From Mesorhizobium terrae (GTDB taxonomy: Bacteria > Pseudomonadota > Alphaproteobacteria > Rhizobiales > Rhizobiaceae): a stretch of DNA of 64,000 bases. The translations under genes were made by a program, and so were the position numbers. Shown here piece after piece: positions 15,864 through 24,608 of the stretch; position 1 is the first letter of the stretch; the number at the start of each line of letters is the position of its first letter. The stretch spans positions 5,191,501 through 5,255,500 of the forward strand of contig NZ_CP044218.1 in the NCBI RefSeq assembly GCF_008727715.1. The letters are read 5' to 3'. A model generated the notes under the pieces. It did no database searches, was not told the DNA's origin, and saw nothing but the letters and a program-made list of their open reading frames with translations.

Positions 15864-16907
15864 ATGAAAAGCCCCCTTTTCGCCGCGACGGCAGTCCTTG
15901 GCCTCGCAACGCTCAGTCAGGCCGCGATGGCCGCCGAGCCGCCCTATCTCGACGATCGTTCAGACGCCGCCAATGTGGTGCGCTCGCTCTACAATGCAAT
16001 CAACCGCCATGAATATGCGCGCGCCTGGGACTATTTCGGCGAGACCAAGCCCGCCAAGGATTTCGACGCCTTCGCCAAGGGGTATGAAAGCACCGAGGCT
16101 GTCGAGGTGACGACCGGTATGCCTGCAAGCGAGGGGGCGGCCGGCAGCATTTTCTACACCTTGCCCGTCGCCATCCGCGCCGTCGACAAATCCGGCAACG
16201 GCAAGGTGTTTGCCGGCTGCTACACGCTGCGCCAGGTCAACGCGCAGATTCAATCGCCGCCCTTCAGCCCGATCCGCATCGAGAAGGGCGCGCTGAAACT
16301 GTCCGACAAAGAGCTCCAGAACGCACTGCCCGACAGCTGCGGCGAAGGACCGGCGCTGCCGAAACAGGACGCGGTGCTGGAAAAGGCGAAAAAGGCCTTC
16401 CTCGCCTCCTATGGCGATCAATGCGATCCCGAAGCCCCTGGCGGTGGTGCGAAAACCGGCGAACCAAGCGACCACACCATCACCTACAAGCCCAGCGACA
16501 GCGAACCGGACAAGACCGTGCGGTTGTTCCGCTTCTTCTGTTCGATGGCCGCCTACAACGAAAGCTCGGTCTATTATGTCTCTGAAGACGGGCAGAGCGT
16601 GAGCCAGCTGCAATTCGCCGTGCCCGAACTCGATATCCGCTACGAGAACGGCGACACCGAAGGCAAGGTCGAGCATATCGGCATCACCGGCCTCCGCACG
16701 ACGGATCAGTTGATCAACGCCGACTATGACGAGAACGCCCACACGATCGTGTCGCACGACAAGTGGCGCGGCGTCGGCGATGCTTCCTCGACCGGCACCT
16801 ATCTGTTCCGCAACGGCGTCTTCGGCCTCGTGCAATATGACGTCGACGCGTCTTATGACGGCGAGATCAACCCGCAGACCGTGCTGGACTACAACACCGC
16901 GCCCTGA
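15864..16907 (+). CDS. Secreted DUF1176-like protein
   Basis: A 347-residue exported protein with a clear signal peptide (MKSPLFAATAVLGLATLSQA, cleavage near AMA-AEP). The N-terminal domain (about 35-190) has a ketosteroid-isomerase-like start ('VVRSLYNAINRHEYARAWDY'). The C-terminal part with 'HDKWRGVGDASSTGTYLFRN' resembles DUF1176 periplasmic proteins. Function is unknown. GGAG lies before the ATG. It converges with the cofactor-maturation operon. Confidence 0.7.
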   Translation: MKSPLFAATAVLGLATLSQAAMAAEPPYLDDRSDAANVVRSLYNAINRHEYARAWDYFGETKPAKDFDAFAKGYESTEAVEVTTGMPASEGAAGSIFYTLPVAIRAVDKSGNGKVFAGCYTLRQVNAQIQSPPFSPIRIEKGALKLSDKELQNALPDSCGEGPALPKQDAVLEKAKKAFLASYGDQCDPEAPGGGAKTGEPSDHTITYKPSDSEPDKTVRLFRFFCSMAAYNESSVYYVSEDGQSVSQLQFAVPELDIRYENGDTEGKVEHIGITGLRTTDQLINADYDENAHTIVSHDKWRGVGDASSTGTYLFRNGVFGLVQYDVDASYDGEINPQTVLDYNTAP

Positions 16908-16957
16908 GCAAAAACCATCGATCGTTCAGAGCCGCCTCGGTCGAGCCGTCCGGCTCC

Positions 16958-17872
16958 TTATTTGCGCGACAGCATCCAGTTCAGCGTTTCGCGCCAGTCG
17001 GTCATGCGGATCGGCGTGCCATGCGTGCCGGTCTCGAAGCGCACAAAACGCGTCGGGTAAGCCTTTGACTTGGCAAGAATAGACCGGAAGAAGGCTTCCT
17101 GGTTCTCGATGGGGAAAACGGGGTCCTTGCTGCCCTGGCCGAAAAACACCGGCACGCGCCGCTTGAAGGCAGGGCTTGCAAAGAAGCTGTCGTCCCACAA
17201 CGAACCCAGCAAAAGCAGGCCGTCGATGCGGTTGCCGGTATCGGCGCGGCCGGCGAGTTTCCAGCATAGTGCGCCGCCCATCGAACCGCAGGCGACGAAG
17301 ATCTTCGCACCGGGCGACCGCTCGGCATAATGGCCGATCAATGCCGCCACCTGCGCGGCGCCCTTGTCGCCGAAATCGCTGAAGTCGGGCGACAGGTAAA
17401 GACCGCCATTGTCGGCCATCAGGTTCTTGATGCGGTTGAAATTGCCGCCGAAGGTGAAGTCGTCCACCCCTTGCTTGCGGCTGCCGCCCTGCCCGTGCAG
17501 GTAAAGCACGATGATGGCGGCGCCCTCGGTCTTGCCGACGGCGACATGGCGGATGATGCCGACGTCGGTCGTCAGCGCCAGATCCTGCTGCACGCCGCGC
17601 ACGCCGGTCGAGGTATATTGCGGTTTCACGCGCCGTTCCGGCACCGTGTCGCGCGCGTTGATGTCGCGCATCTCGCGATAGTCGACCACGCGATAGATAT
17701 CGCCCTTTTCGGCCGACAGGATGCCCGGATAGGCGAACAGCTCGTCCTTGAGCGGCTTCAGCGTCTGCGCATCGGCCAATGCCGCGGCGGGCGCCAGCGA
17801 CAAAAGGAGGATCAGCGAAAGACGGAAGCGGCGCGCGAGGCGCGGCGCGGCGGAAGAAACAGCAAAGATCAT
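16958..17872 (-). CDS. Secreted alpha/beta-hydrolase (phospholipase/carboxylesterase-like)
   Basis: A 304-residue exported hydrolase. A signal peptide is followed from about residue 115 by the alpha/beta-hydrolase core: 'VLYLHGQGGS' (oxyanion region), nucleophile in CGSMGG (the first Gly of GxSxG is Cys), 'FFGQGSKDPVFP' with the acid, and 'GTHGTPI' with the His. Substrate is unknown. The start is unsure: this ATG has no clear ribosome binding site, and a TTG 12 codons upstream overlaps the stop of the preceding gene. It is the last gene of the molybdenum-cofactor operon. Confidence 0.75.
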   Translation of the reverse strand: MIFAVSSAAPRLARRFRLSLILLLSLAPAAALADAQTLKPLKDELFAYPGILSAEKGDIYRVVDYREMRDINARDTVPERRVKPQYTSTGVRGVQQDLALTTDVGIIRHVAVGKTEGAAIIVLYLHGQGGSRKQGVDDFTFGGNFNRIKNLMADNGGLYLSPDFSDFGDKGAAQVAALIGHYAERSPGAKIFVACGSMGGALCWKLAGRADTGNRIDGLLLLGSLWDDSFFASPAFKRRVPVFFGQGSKDPVFPIENQEAFFRSILAKSKAYPTRFVRFETGTHGTPIRMTDWRETLNWMLSRK

Positions 17873-17904
17873 GGGAGAGCGTTGCGGCTTTCGGCGGCTG
17901 CTTG

Positions 17905-19515
17905 TCAATCCTGCAACACGCCGCCGGCGCCTTCCAGTGCCTCGCGCGTGTCGACATCGACCGAGGCGCCGGCGCCGATCTCGACGTCGATCACCTCCAC
18001 CCCCTCCGTCTCGACGAGATGGCGGGCACCGGTATCGCCTTCGAGATGGGCAACGGCGGCAAACAGCGAACGCGGCAAAAGCACCGGGTTGCCGCGCCGG
18101 CCGTCATGCGAGGCGCGCACCACCGCCTTGCCGCCGGAACCCGCGAAGGCCTCGATCAGCCGATCGAAATCGGCGGAGGCGACGCCCGGCATATCCCCCA
18201 GCACGATCAACGCGCCGGCGGCACTGGCCGGCAGCGCCGCAATGCCCGCCTTCAGCGAGGTCGACAGGCCGTCGGCGAAGTCGGGGTTGTCGGTAAAGGC
18301 AAGGTCGAGCCCGGCGAGCGCAGCGCGCACTCGGTCGCGCTGATGGCCGGAGACCACGACCGTGCCGACGGCCTTCGAGGCAAGTACGCGTTCGGCGGTG
18401 CGGCGCACCAGCGGCTTGCCGTCGAACAGCGCCATCAGCTTGTTGGGTCCACCCATGCGGCTCGAGCGACCGGCGGCCAGGAGAACGGCATGAACCCTTT
18501 CGCCCGCATGCGCCGGTGGACGTTCGCGCGGCTCCGGCCGGCTCGGAATTTCCATCAGCAGTCCACCGACGCCCATGCCGGCGATGTCGCGTCCTGTCAC
18601 TTCGAGCCCGGCAATCAGCCGGTCGAGTACCCAGTCGAACCCGTTTTCCTTGGGACTGCGGGCACACCCCGGCGCGCCGACGATTCGCTTGCCGTTCAGC
18701 CGGCCAAGTACCAGCAGATTGCCTGGATCGACCGGCATGCCGGCGCGTTCGACGCGGCCGCCGGCCCGTTCGATCGCCGCCGGCACGACGTCGGCGAAAT
18801 CGGACATCGCCGAAGCGCCGAAGATGACCACCATGTCGTTGTCCCTGGCCAATGCACCGGCGGCCTCGGCCACCGCTTCCGCTTGATGCGGCACGCGACG
18901 CTCGGTGGTCACCCGGCTGCCGGAACGCGCCAGCCGCGCCTCGGTGACACGCATGGTCTTGTCGAGCACGCTGGGTTTCACCCCCGGCAGCACCGTCTGC
19001 ACGACGCCGAGCCGGATCGCCCGATAGGCGTTGACCGCGAAAACCTCGCCGCCGGCGCAGATGGCCAGTACCGCGTCGACAAGAGCGCGGTCGACCGCGA
19101 AGGGAATGATCTTCACTGTCGCCACCATCTGGCCGCTCTCGACCGGGGCATGGTGGGCCAATGTCGCGATGGTGATAGCGGGATCGACGGCATTGATTGC
19201 GTCGATCATCGCCGCATCGACGGTGAACACGCCGGCCGCCAACGCATGCAGATTGACGCGACCCGTGGTCGCCGCCTTCGCCTCGATGTCGCGATGGCGC
19301 ATCGCCCGCGCGATCGCCCCGGCGGCGGCATCCTCGCCAAGGTCGCGGGCCCCGAGCACCGCCGCCACAACTTCGGTGACACCCGCCGCCTGCAGCGCGG
19401 CGATATCGGCCGCTTCGAGCCGGTGCGCCTTGCGAAAACGCCGCTCGCCGGCATTCGTCGCGTGGGCCAGGATCGCGCCTTCAGCCTGATCGATCGGAAC
19501 CGGACCGAATTTCAC
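17905..19515 (-). CDS. Molybdopterin-binding (MoeA-like) / MobA-like nucleotidyltransferase fusion
   Basis: A 536-residue two-domain protein. Residues 1 to about 330 resemble the MoeA/MogA molybdopterin-binding fold ('DNDMVVIFGASAMSDF'). From about 342, 'LLAAGRSSRMGGPNK' marks a MobA/MocA-type NTP transferase, which would attach CMP (or GMP) to molybdopterin for molybdenum hydroxylases. Such fusions occur beside XdhC/Cox accessory genes. The stop of the upstream XdhC gene overlaps this start by 4 nt, indicating translational coupling. Confidence 0.87.
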   Translation of the reverse strand: MKFGPVPIDQAEGAILAHATNAGERRFRKAHRLEAADIAALQAAGVTEVVAAVLGARDLGEDAAAGAIARAMRHRDIEAKAATTGRVNLHALAAGVFTVDAAMIDAINAVDPAITIATLAHHAPVESGQMVATVKIIPFAVDRALVDAVLAICAGGEVFAVNAYRAIRLGVVQTVLPGVKPSVLDKTMRVTEARLARSGSRVTTERRVPHQAEAVAEAAGALARDNDMVVIFGASAMSDFADVVPAAIERAGGRVERAGMPVDPGNLLVLGRLNGKRIVGAPGCARSPKENGFDWVLDRLIAGLEVTGRDIAGMGVGGLLMEIPSRPEPRERPPAHAGERVHAVLLAAGRSSRMGGPNKLMALFDGKPLVRRTAERVLASKAVGTVVVSGHQRDRVRAALAGLDLAFTDNPDFADGLSTSLKAGIAALPASAAGALIVLGDMPGVASADFDRLIEAFAGSGGKAVVRASHDGRRGNPVLLPRSLFAAVAHLEGDTGARHLVETEGVEVIDVEIGAGASVDVDTREALEGAGGVLQD

Positions 19516-20216
19516 GCCGCTTCGCCCCGGCGCGCCAGCCCGCGCGAGCGGAAAGCGCCGATCACCTCGGCCAGAACGGCAACAGCGATCTCGGCGGGGT
19601 TCGCCGCGCCGATGTCGACGCCGATCGGCGAGTGGATGCGCGCGACATCGTCGGCGCTCGCACCCAGCGCCAGCAGCCGCTCGACCCGCTTGGCGTGCGT
19701 CTTGCGACTGCCCAGCGCACCGACATAGAAGCAGCGCGCATCGAGCGCCGCCTTCAGCGCGAAATCGTCGATCTTCGGATCATGGGTGACGGCGGCGAGC
19801 GCGGTGTAGCCGTCGAGCGGCTGGCGCGCCAAGACATCCTGTGGCCATTCGGCGTGCAGCGGCATGTCGGGAAAGCGGTCGGCCGTGGCAAAGGCGGTGC
19901 GCGGGTCGATAATCTCGACCGGGTAACCGGCAATCCTGGCCATCGGCGCCAGTGCCTGGCTGATATGCACGGCGCCGATCACCACCAGGCGCGGTTGCGG
20001 CAGATGCGCGTTGAGGAAAAAGGGACGCCCTTCGGCCTCGACCGCCTTGGAACGGCCGGTCCGGAAGGCAGTCTCGATGGCGGCGCCCAGTTCGCCCGCC
20101 ACCTTATCGCCCTCGCGCACGACGCGGTCGCGGCCGTCGCCGAGATCGGTGACCAGCACGGCTGCACGACGTGCGCGGCGTTCGGCGTTCAGTGTCTTGA
20201 GGGCATAGGGGTCCAT
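19512..20216 (-). CDS. XdhC-family maturation factor, Rossmann part
   Basis: A 234-residue protein carrying the C-terminal Rossmann domain of XdhC/CoxI factors: 'LVVIGAVHISQALAPMARIA' near residue 77, 'VEIIDPRTAFATADRFPD', and 'THDPKIDDFALKAAL' with 'YVGALGSRKTHAKR'. XdhC proteins bind Mo-cofactor and deliver its sulfurated form to molybdenum hydroxylases. The usual N-terminal XdhC_CoxI domain is a separate gene just upstream, so the factor is split. It overlaps the fusion gene downstream by 4 nt. Confidence 0.87.
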   Translation of the reverse strand: MDPYALKTLNAERRARRAAVLVTDLGDGRDRVVREGDKVAGELGAAIETAFRTGRSKAVEAEGRPFFLNAHLPQPRLVVIGAVHISQALAPMARIAGYPVEIIDPRTAFATADRFPDMPLHAEWPQDVLARQPLDGYTALAAVTHDPKIDDFALKAALDARCFYVGALGSRKTHAKRVERLLALGASADDVARIHSPIGVDIGAANPAEIAVAVLAEVIGAFRSRGLARRGEAA

Positions 20217-20288
20217 CGTGATGTGCCGATTTCAAAAAGCTTCATGGCGAGGCGAAAATCGCGCGTTGCAGATCGTTTTCACGTCGTT

Positions 20289-20627
20289 CTACCCCAGTCG
20301 TTCCACATAAACCTTGATGCGGCCGCCGCAGGACAGCCCCACGTTCCAGGCGGTTTCGTCGGCGACGCCGAATTCCAGCATCTTCGCCTTGCCCGAGCCG
20401 ATGACGTCGAGCGCCTCGGCCACCACGGCGCCTTCCACGCAGCCGCCGGAAACCGACCCGTGGAAATTGCCCCCGGCGTCGATCACCAGATGGCTGCCGG
20501 CCTGACGCGGCGCCGACCCCCAGGTTTCCACCACGGTGGCGATGGCGACATCCTTGCCGTTCTTCATCCAGTCTTCCGCGATGATCAAAGGATCGCGGGC
20601 TTCGTCGAGATAGGCGCTGTTTTCCAT
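20289..20627 (-). CDS. XdhC/CoxI-domain protein, N-terminal part
   Basis: A 112-residue protein that is a single XdhC_CoxI domain: 'IATVVETWGSAPRQAGSHLV', then 'GSVSGGCVEGAVVAEA' and 'GLSCGGRIKVYVE'. Together with the following Rossmann-type gene it reconstitutes a full-length XdhC. The cysteines of SGGCVE and SCGG are candidates for handling sulfur or cofactor. The ATG was chosen for the strong GGAGGAGG; a longer frame start is not supported. It lies between CoxE and the Rossmann-type XdhC. Confidence 0.87.
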   Translation of the reverse strand: MENSAYLDEARDPLIIAEDWMKNGKDVAIATVVETWGSAPRQAGSHLVIDAGGNFHGSVSGGCVEGAVVAEALDVIGSGKAKMLEFGVADETAWNVGLSCGGRIKVYVERLG

Positions 20628-20649
20628 GGGCCCTCCTCCAGACATATGG

Positions 20650-21879
20650 CTACGCTGCCCTGGCCGCGCCAATGTCGAGCCAGCGGCGCGGATCGACGTC
20701 GCGAGCGGAGCCCCGCGCCAACGAGGCGCAGAGATCGGCCAGCGCTTCGAGATTGTGCACCGGGCGAAACTCATCGACATGCGGCAGCATCGCCTTGACG
20801 CCGCGCGCCCGCGCCTCGAAACCGTCGAAGCGCAGCAGCGGATTGAGCCAGATCAGCCGCCGGCAGGATTTGTGCAGCCGCTCCATCTCCTGCGCGAGAC
20901 CCTCGATATGGTCGCGCTCCAGCCCGTCGGTGATCAGCAGCACCACGGCGCCCTGCCCCAGCACGCGGCGCGACCACAGCCGGTTGAACTCACCTAACGT
21001 CTCGCCGATGCGGGTGCCGCCTGACCAGTCCTTGACGACGGCAGAGGCATCGGCCAGCGCCGCGTCCGGGTCGCGATGGCGCATCTGGCGGGTCAGGTTG
21101 GTCAATCGGGTGCCGAAGACGAATGCATGGACACGCCGCCGTTTCTCGGTCAGCGCGTGCAGGAAGTGCAGGAAAATCCGCGTGTACTGGCTCATCGAGC
21201 CGGAAATGTCGGCCAGCACCACCAGCGGCGGATGGATTTCGCGCGGCGAACGGAATTTCGGCAGGATCAGCTCTCCGCCCGTGCGCGCCGCCATGCGCAT
21301 CATGGCGCGCGGATCGATGCGGCGGCCGGAACCATCGGCCTTGAAGCGCCGCGTCGCGACCGTATCGAACGGCAATCGCAATTCCGAAATCGCCTTGCGC
21401 GCGTCGGTGAGCTCGTCGGCGTTCATCTGCGCGAAATCCTTGCCGCGCAACACTTCGCTGCCGGACACGGTGAAACGCGCGTCGATCTCTATTTCGGGTA
21501 TTTCCCGCGGCGGCCGGCCATCCTGCCGGCCTTCGAACATCGCCTGGCTGACCCGGTTTTCCGCCGCGCGCGGCTTGCGGCGCTCGGCATTGTCGACCGC
21601 CACCGGCGAGAACATGGCGAGCAGCTTCTCGACCAGCTCGCGCGACTTCCAGTAGAGGCGAAACGCCTCGTCGAAAGTGGCGTGGTCCTCATGGCGGGTG
21701 ACGAGCACGGCGTGCAGCGTCCAGTAGAAATCGTCGCGGCCGCCGATGCCGGCGGTCAGCACCGCCTCGATGGCGTCCTTGACCGAGGCCGGGCCGACCC
21801 GCATGCCGGCCTTGCGCAGGGCACGCGCGAAAAAGACGATGTTGTCGGCGATCCGGCCCTCCGGCTGGCTGCCTTTCAT
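20650..21879 (-). CDS. coxE: CoxE-like VWA-domain protein
   Basis: A 409-residue VWA protein of the CoxE family. The MIDAS motif DISGS is in 'VVLADISGSMSQYT' near residue 215, with 'VKDWSGGTRIGETLGEFN' further on. CoxE works with the MoxR-type ATPase CoxD in assembling the CuSMoO2 or related sites of CO-dehydrogenase-type hydroxylases. GGAG precedes the start, which is 6 nt downstream of the CoxD-like stop, so the two are coupled. Confidence 0.88.
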   Translation of the reverse strand: MKGSQPEGRIADNIVFFARALRKAGMRVGPASVKDAIEAVLTAGIGGRDDFYWTLHAVLVTRHEDHATFDEAFRLYWKSRELVEKLLAMFSPVAVDNAERRKPRAAENRVSQAMFEGRQDGRPPREIPEIEIDARFTVSGSEVLRGKDFAQMNADELTDARKAISELRLPFDTVATRRFKADGSGRRIDPRAMMRMAARTGGELILPKFRSPREIHPPLVVLADISGSMSQYTRIFLHFLHALTEKRRRVHAFVFGTRLTNLTRQMRHRDPDAALADASAVVKDWSGGTRIGETLGEFNRLWSRRVLGQGAVVLLITDGLERDHIEGLAQEMERLHKSCRRLIWLNPLLRFDGFEARARGVKAMLPHVDEFRPVHNLEALADLCASLARGSARDVDPRRWLDIGAARAA

Positions 21880-21885
21880 CTCATG

Positions 21886-22818
21886 CTACTCCGCCGCCGA
21901 GGCCAGTTCCGCCTGGACCTCCTTGAGGATGCGCCGGCCCTCGCCCTGCTCGATCCGGGCGATGTCGTCCTGGTATTTCAACAACACGCCGATCGTATCA
22001 GACACGGTTTCGGGGTCGAGCGCGACCTTGTCCAATTCCGCCAATGCGCCGGCCCAGTCGATGGTTTCCGCCACGCCCGGCGCCTTGAACAATTCGATCT
22101 GCCGCAGCTTCTGGATGAAAGCGACGACTTCGGCCGACAGCCGCCTGTTGGCGTCGGGCACCTTACGCCGCACGATCTCCAATTCGCGCGCCGCGTTCGG
22201 ATAATCGACCCAGTGATAAAGGCAGCGGCGCTTCAGCGCGTCATGGATTTCGCGGGTGCGATTGGTGGTGATGATGACGATCGGCGGTTCCTCCGCCTTG
22301 ATCGTGCCAAGCTCGGGCACCGTCACCTGGAAGTCAGAGAGGATTTCCAGAAGAAAGGCTTCGAACGCCTCGTCGGTGCGGTCGAGTTCGTCGATCAGGA
22401 AGACGGGCGCCGCACCTTCCTTGCCGGTCAGCGCGTCGAGCACCGGGCGGCGGATCAGATATTTTTCGGAAAAGACGTTGCGCTCCATGGTCGAGCGCTC
22501 GACCTTGCCGGCCGCCTCTTCCATGCGGATCTCGATCATCTGCGCGGCATAGTTCCACTCATAGACCGCCGAGGAAACGTCCAGCCCCTCATAACATTGC
22601 AGGCGGATCAGCCGCCGACCAAGCGCGGATGCCAGAACCTTGGCGATCTCGGTCTTGCCGACGCCGGCCTCGCCTTCAAGGAACAGCGGCCGTTTCATGC
22701 GCAACGACAGGAACAGCACCGTCGCCAGCGAGCGGTCGGCCACGTAATCCGCGCCGGTCAGGAGATCGAGCGTTTCGTCGATCGTTCCCGGCGCGGGGCG
22801 CGGTTTCAGCTCGGTCAT
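21886..22818 (-). CDS. coxD: MoxR-family AAA+ ATPase (CoxD-like)
   Basis: A 310-residue AAA+ chaperone. Walker A is GEAGVGKTE near residue 48, Walker B is 'FLIDELDRTDEAFE' near 142, and sensor 1 lies in 'IVIITTNRTREIHDAL'. MoxR/CoxD proteins act with VWA partners to remodel or load metal on large enzymes; here the partner is the adjacent CoxE. It is the first gene of the six-gene maturation operon. GGAG precedes the ATG. Confidence 0.9.
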   Translation of the reverse strand: MTELKPRPAPGTIDETLDLLTGADYVADRSLATVLFLSLRMKRPLFLEGEAGVGKTEIAKVLASALGRRLIRLQCYEGLDVSSAVYEWNYAAQMIEIRMEEAAGKVERSTMERNVFSEKYLIRRPVLDALTGKEGAAPVFLIDELDRTDEAFEAFLLEILSDFQVTVPELGTIKAEEPPIVIITTNRTREIHDALKRRCLYHWVDYPNAARELEIVRRKVPDANRRLSAEVVAFIQKLRQIELFKAPGVAETIDWAGALAELDKVALDPETVSDTIGVLLKYQDDIARIEQGEGRRILKEVQAELASAAE

Positions 22819-22856
22819 TCTGTCTCCGTGCGTACCCGCATCCCAGAATCAGGACC

Positions 22857-23375
22857 CTAGTCCTGCAGAATGCGGTAGCCGCGATCATGGTAGATCAGCG
22901 GCTTCAAATTATCGCCGATGCGCAGGCCTGTCACCTTGCCAAAAAGCACACGATGGCTGGCGAGATCCTTGATGTCGGTCAGCTCGCAGTCGAAAACGGC
23001 GAGCGCTCCGACCAGCGTCGGCGCGCCGGTGGCGATGGTGTCCCATTCGGCCAGTCCGAAGCGTTCGTCGGGCGCGAGATGAGTAAGGCCGGAAAAGCCG
23101 TCGGCCAGCCCCCGGTGCGTGGCGGCCAGCGTGTTCAACGCGAAATTGCCATTGCTGACAAAGGGTTCGTTGCGGGGATTGGAGCGATTGAGGCACACCA
23201 GTATCATCGGCGGCGTATCCGAAACCGAACAGGTCGCGGTCACCGTCGCGCCACGTCTGCCCGACGGACCGTCGGTGGTGACAATGTGGACATGACCGGC
23301 GAAACGGCTCATCGCGTCGCGATAGGCCTGCGGCTCGACATCATTCTTCTTCAGCACGGGCGATTTTCCAGACAC
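22857..23375 (-). CDS. Flavin reductase-like (FMN-binding split barrel) protein
   Basis: A 172-residue flavin reductase domain protein, probably supplying reduced FMN to a partner monooxygenase. 'RFAGHVHIVTTDGPSGRRGA' and 'SVSDTPPMILVCLNRSN' are the FMN-binding signature, and 'HRVLFGKVTGL' is near the end. The start is a GTG preceded by GGGAGGGG; the frame is open 400 nt further upstream but that part overlaps the divergent gene and does not look coding. No monooxygenase gene is adjacent. It lies 38 nt upstream of coxD. Confidence 0.87.
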   Translation of the reverse strand: MSGKSPVLKKNDVEPQAYRDAMSRFAGHVHIVTTDGPSGRRGATVTATCSVSDTPPMILVCLNRSNPRNEPFVSNGNFALNTLAATHRGLADGFSGLTHLAPDERFGLAEWDTIATGAPTLVGALAVFDCELTDIKDLASHRVLFGKVTGLRIGDNLKPLIYHDRGYRILQD

Positions 23376-23543
23376 CAAACCCCTCCCGCTATATATGGCG
23401 GTATCTTGTGCATCACAAGCGAAGTGGTTGATGCGGCTCATCGAAACTGCCTTGCTGTACCAAGATTCGACAGGCTTGTTGCACCAAGACGGTGCAGCCT
23501 TTAGGTCTGGGCCGAAGCCTGCAGGGAGACACGTTTCATTCGC

Positions 23544-24608
23544 ATGCGACTGGCGTCCGCAATCCTTAGCCTGCTTGGCGGGTTTTTCCTCCTCGATCCG
23601 GCAGCCGCCACGACGCTGACCATTGGCGTCGCGGCACCGCTGTCGGGTCCGTCGGCTGTCCTTGGCCGGCAGATCGAATATGGCGCAAGGCTCGGCGCCG
23701 GCGCGAACGGCGCCGCGATCAGCGTTGTCGACGACACCTGCACGGCGGCGGGCGGTGCCGCGGCAGCCGCGCAATTCGCTGCCGAAAAGGTCGATATCGT
23801 CGTCGGCTTCCTGTGCACCGAGGCAATCGAGGCAGCGATGCCCATCCTCAAACAGGCGGGCATCGCGGTGATCACCCCCGGCGTGCGCACCGACAGCCTG
23901 ACCGACCGGCGCGCCAAGACTGGCTGGCCGGTGTTCCGGCTCGGGCCGCGCGGCGACGCCGAACGCGACGCAGCCGGCAGGGTCCTGTCCCGGCTGTGGC
24001 GCGACCAGCCTTTCGCCGTCGTCGACGACGGCACTATCTACGGCCGCGAACTTGCCGAAGCGATGCGGGCCACCGTCGAGCAGGCGGCGCTCAAGCCGGT
24101 CTTCACCGACACGTTCCGCCCAGAAATGGACAACCAGGTCGGGCTAGTCGGCCGCTTGCGCAAGGCCGGCGCCACCAGCGTCTTCGTCGGCGGCGACGGC
24201 CGCGATCTGGCCGTCATGGCGCGCGATGCCGCCAAGCTCGGCGCCGACATGGCATTTGCCGGCGGCGAAGCCCTGCGCGCGGCGAGCGACGTGCCTTACA
24301 CGCAAGGCACGCTGATGATCGCCATGCCCGAATGGGCGGATGTCGCGGACAAGAAAACGCTCGATCTGTTCAGCGCCGCCAAAGTGCTGCCCGAAGGCTA
24401 TGCGCTGCCGGCCTTTGTCGCGGTCGAGATCGCCGGCCAGGCCAAGAAGGAGGCCGCCGGCAAGCCGCTGATCGAAACCCTTGCCGACCGCGACTTCACG
24501 ACCGCCACCGGCATTATCCGCTTCGATGCCAAGGGTGACCTTGCCAAGAACCCCTATCGCGCCTTCCGCTTCGACGGAACGCGCTTCGTGCCTCTCGAGG
24601 GACAATGA
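23544..24608 (+). CDS. Branched-chain-amino-acid-type periplasmic binding protein
   Basis: A 354-residue exported binding protein of the Leu/Ile/Val (PBP type I) family. The signal peptide covers about residues 1-22 (ASAILSLLGGFFLLDPAAA). 'IGVAAPLSGPSAVLGRQIE' is the N-lobe signature, and 'FGPRGDAERDA'-like spacing and 'VFVGGDGRDLAVMARDA' belong to the second lobe. No permease or ATPase gene is nearby. The stop overlaps the next start by 4 nt, so it is coupled to a P1-family peptidase. Confidence 0.85.
   Translation: MRLASAILSLLGGFFLLDPAAATTLTIGVAAPLSGPSAVLGRQIEYGARLGAGANGAAISVVDDTCTAAGGAAAAAQFAAEKVDIVVGFLCTEAIEAAMPILKQAGIAVITPGVRTDSLTDRRAKTGWPVFRLGPRGDAERDAAGRVLSRLWRDQPFAVVDDGTIYGRELAEAMRATVEQAALKPVFTDTFRPEMDNQVGLVGRLRKAGATSVFVGGDGRDLAVMARDAAKLGADMAFAGGEALRAASDVPYTQGTLMIAMPEWADVADKKTLDLFSAAKVLPEGYALPAFVAVEIAGQAKKEAAGKPLIETLADRDFTTATGIIRFDAKGDLAKNPYRAFRFDGTRFVPLEGQ

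Noticed and set aside
22857..23774. Upstream extension of the flavin reductase by 133 codons
   Set aside because: It would read into the divergent binding-protein gene; the GTG with GGGAGGGG is the much better start.
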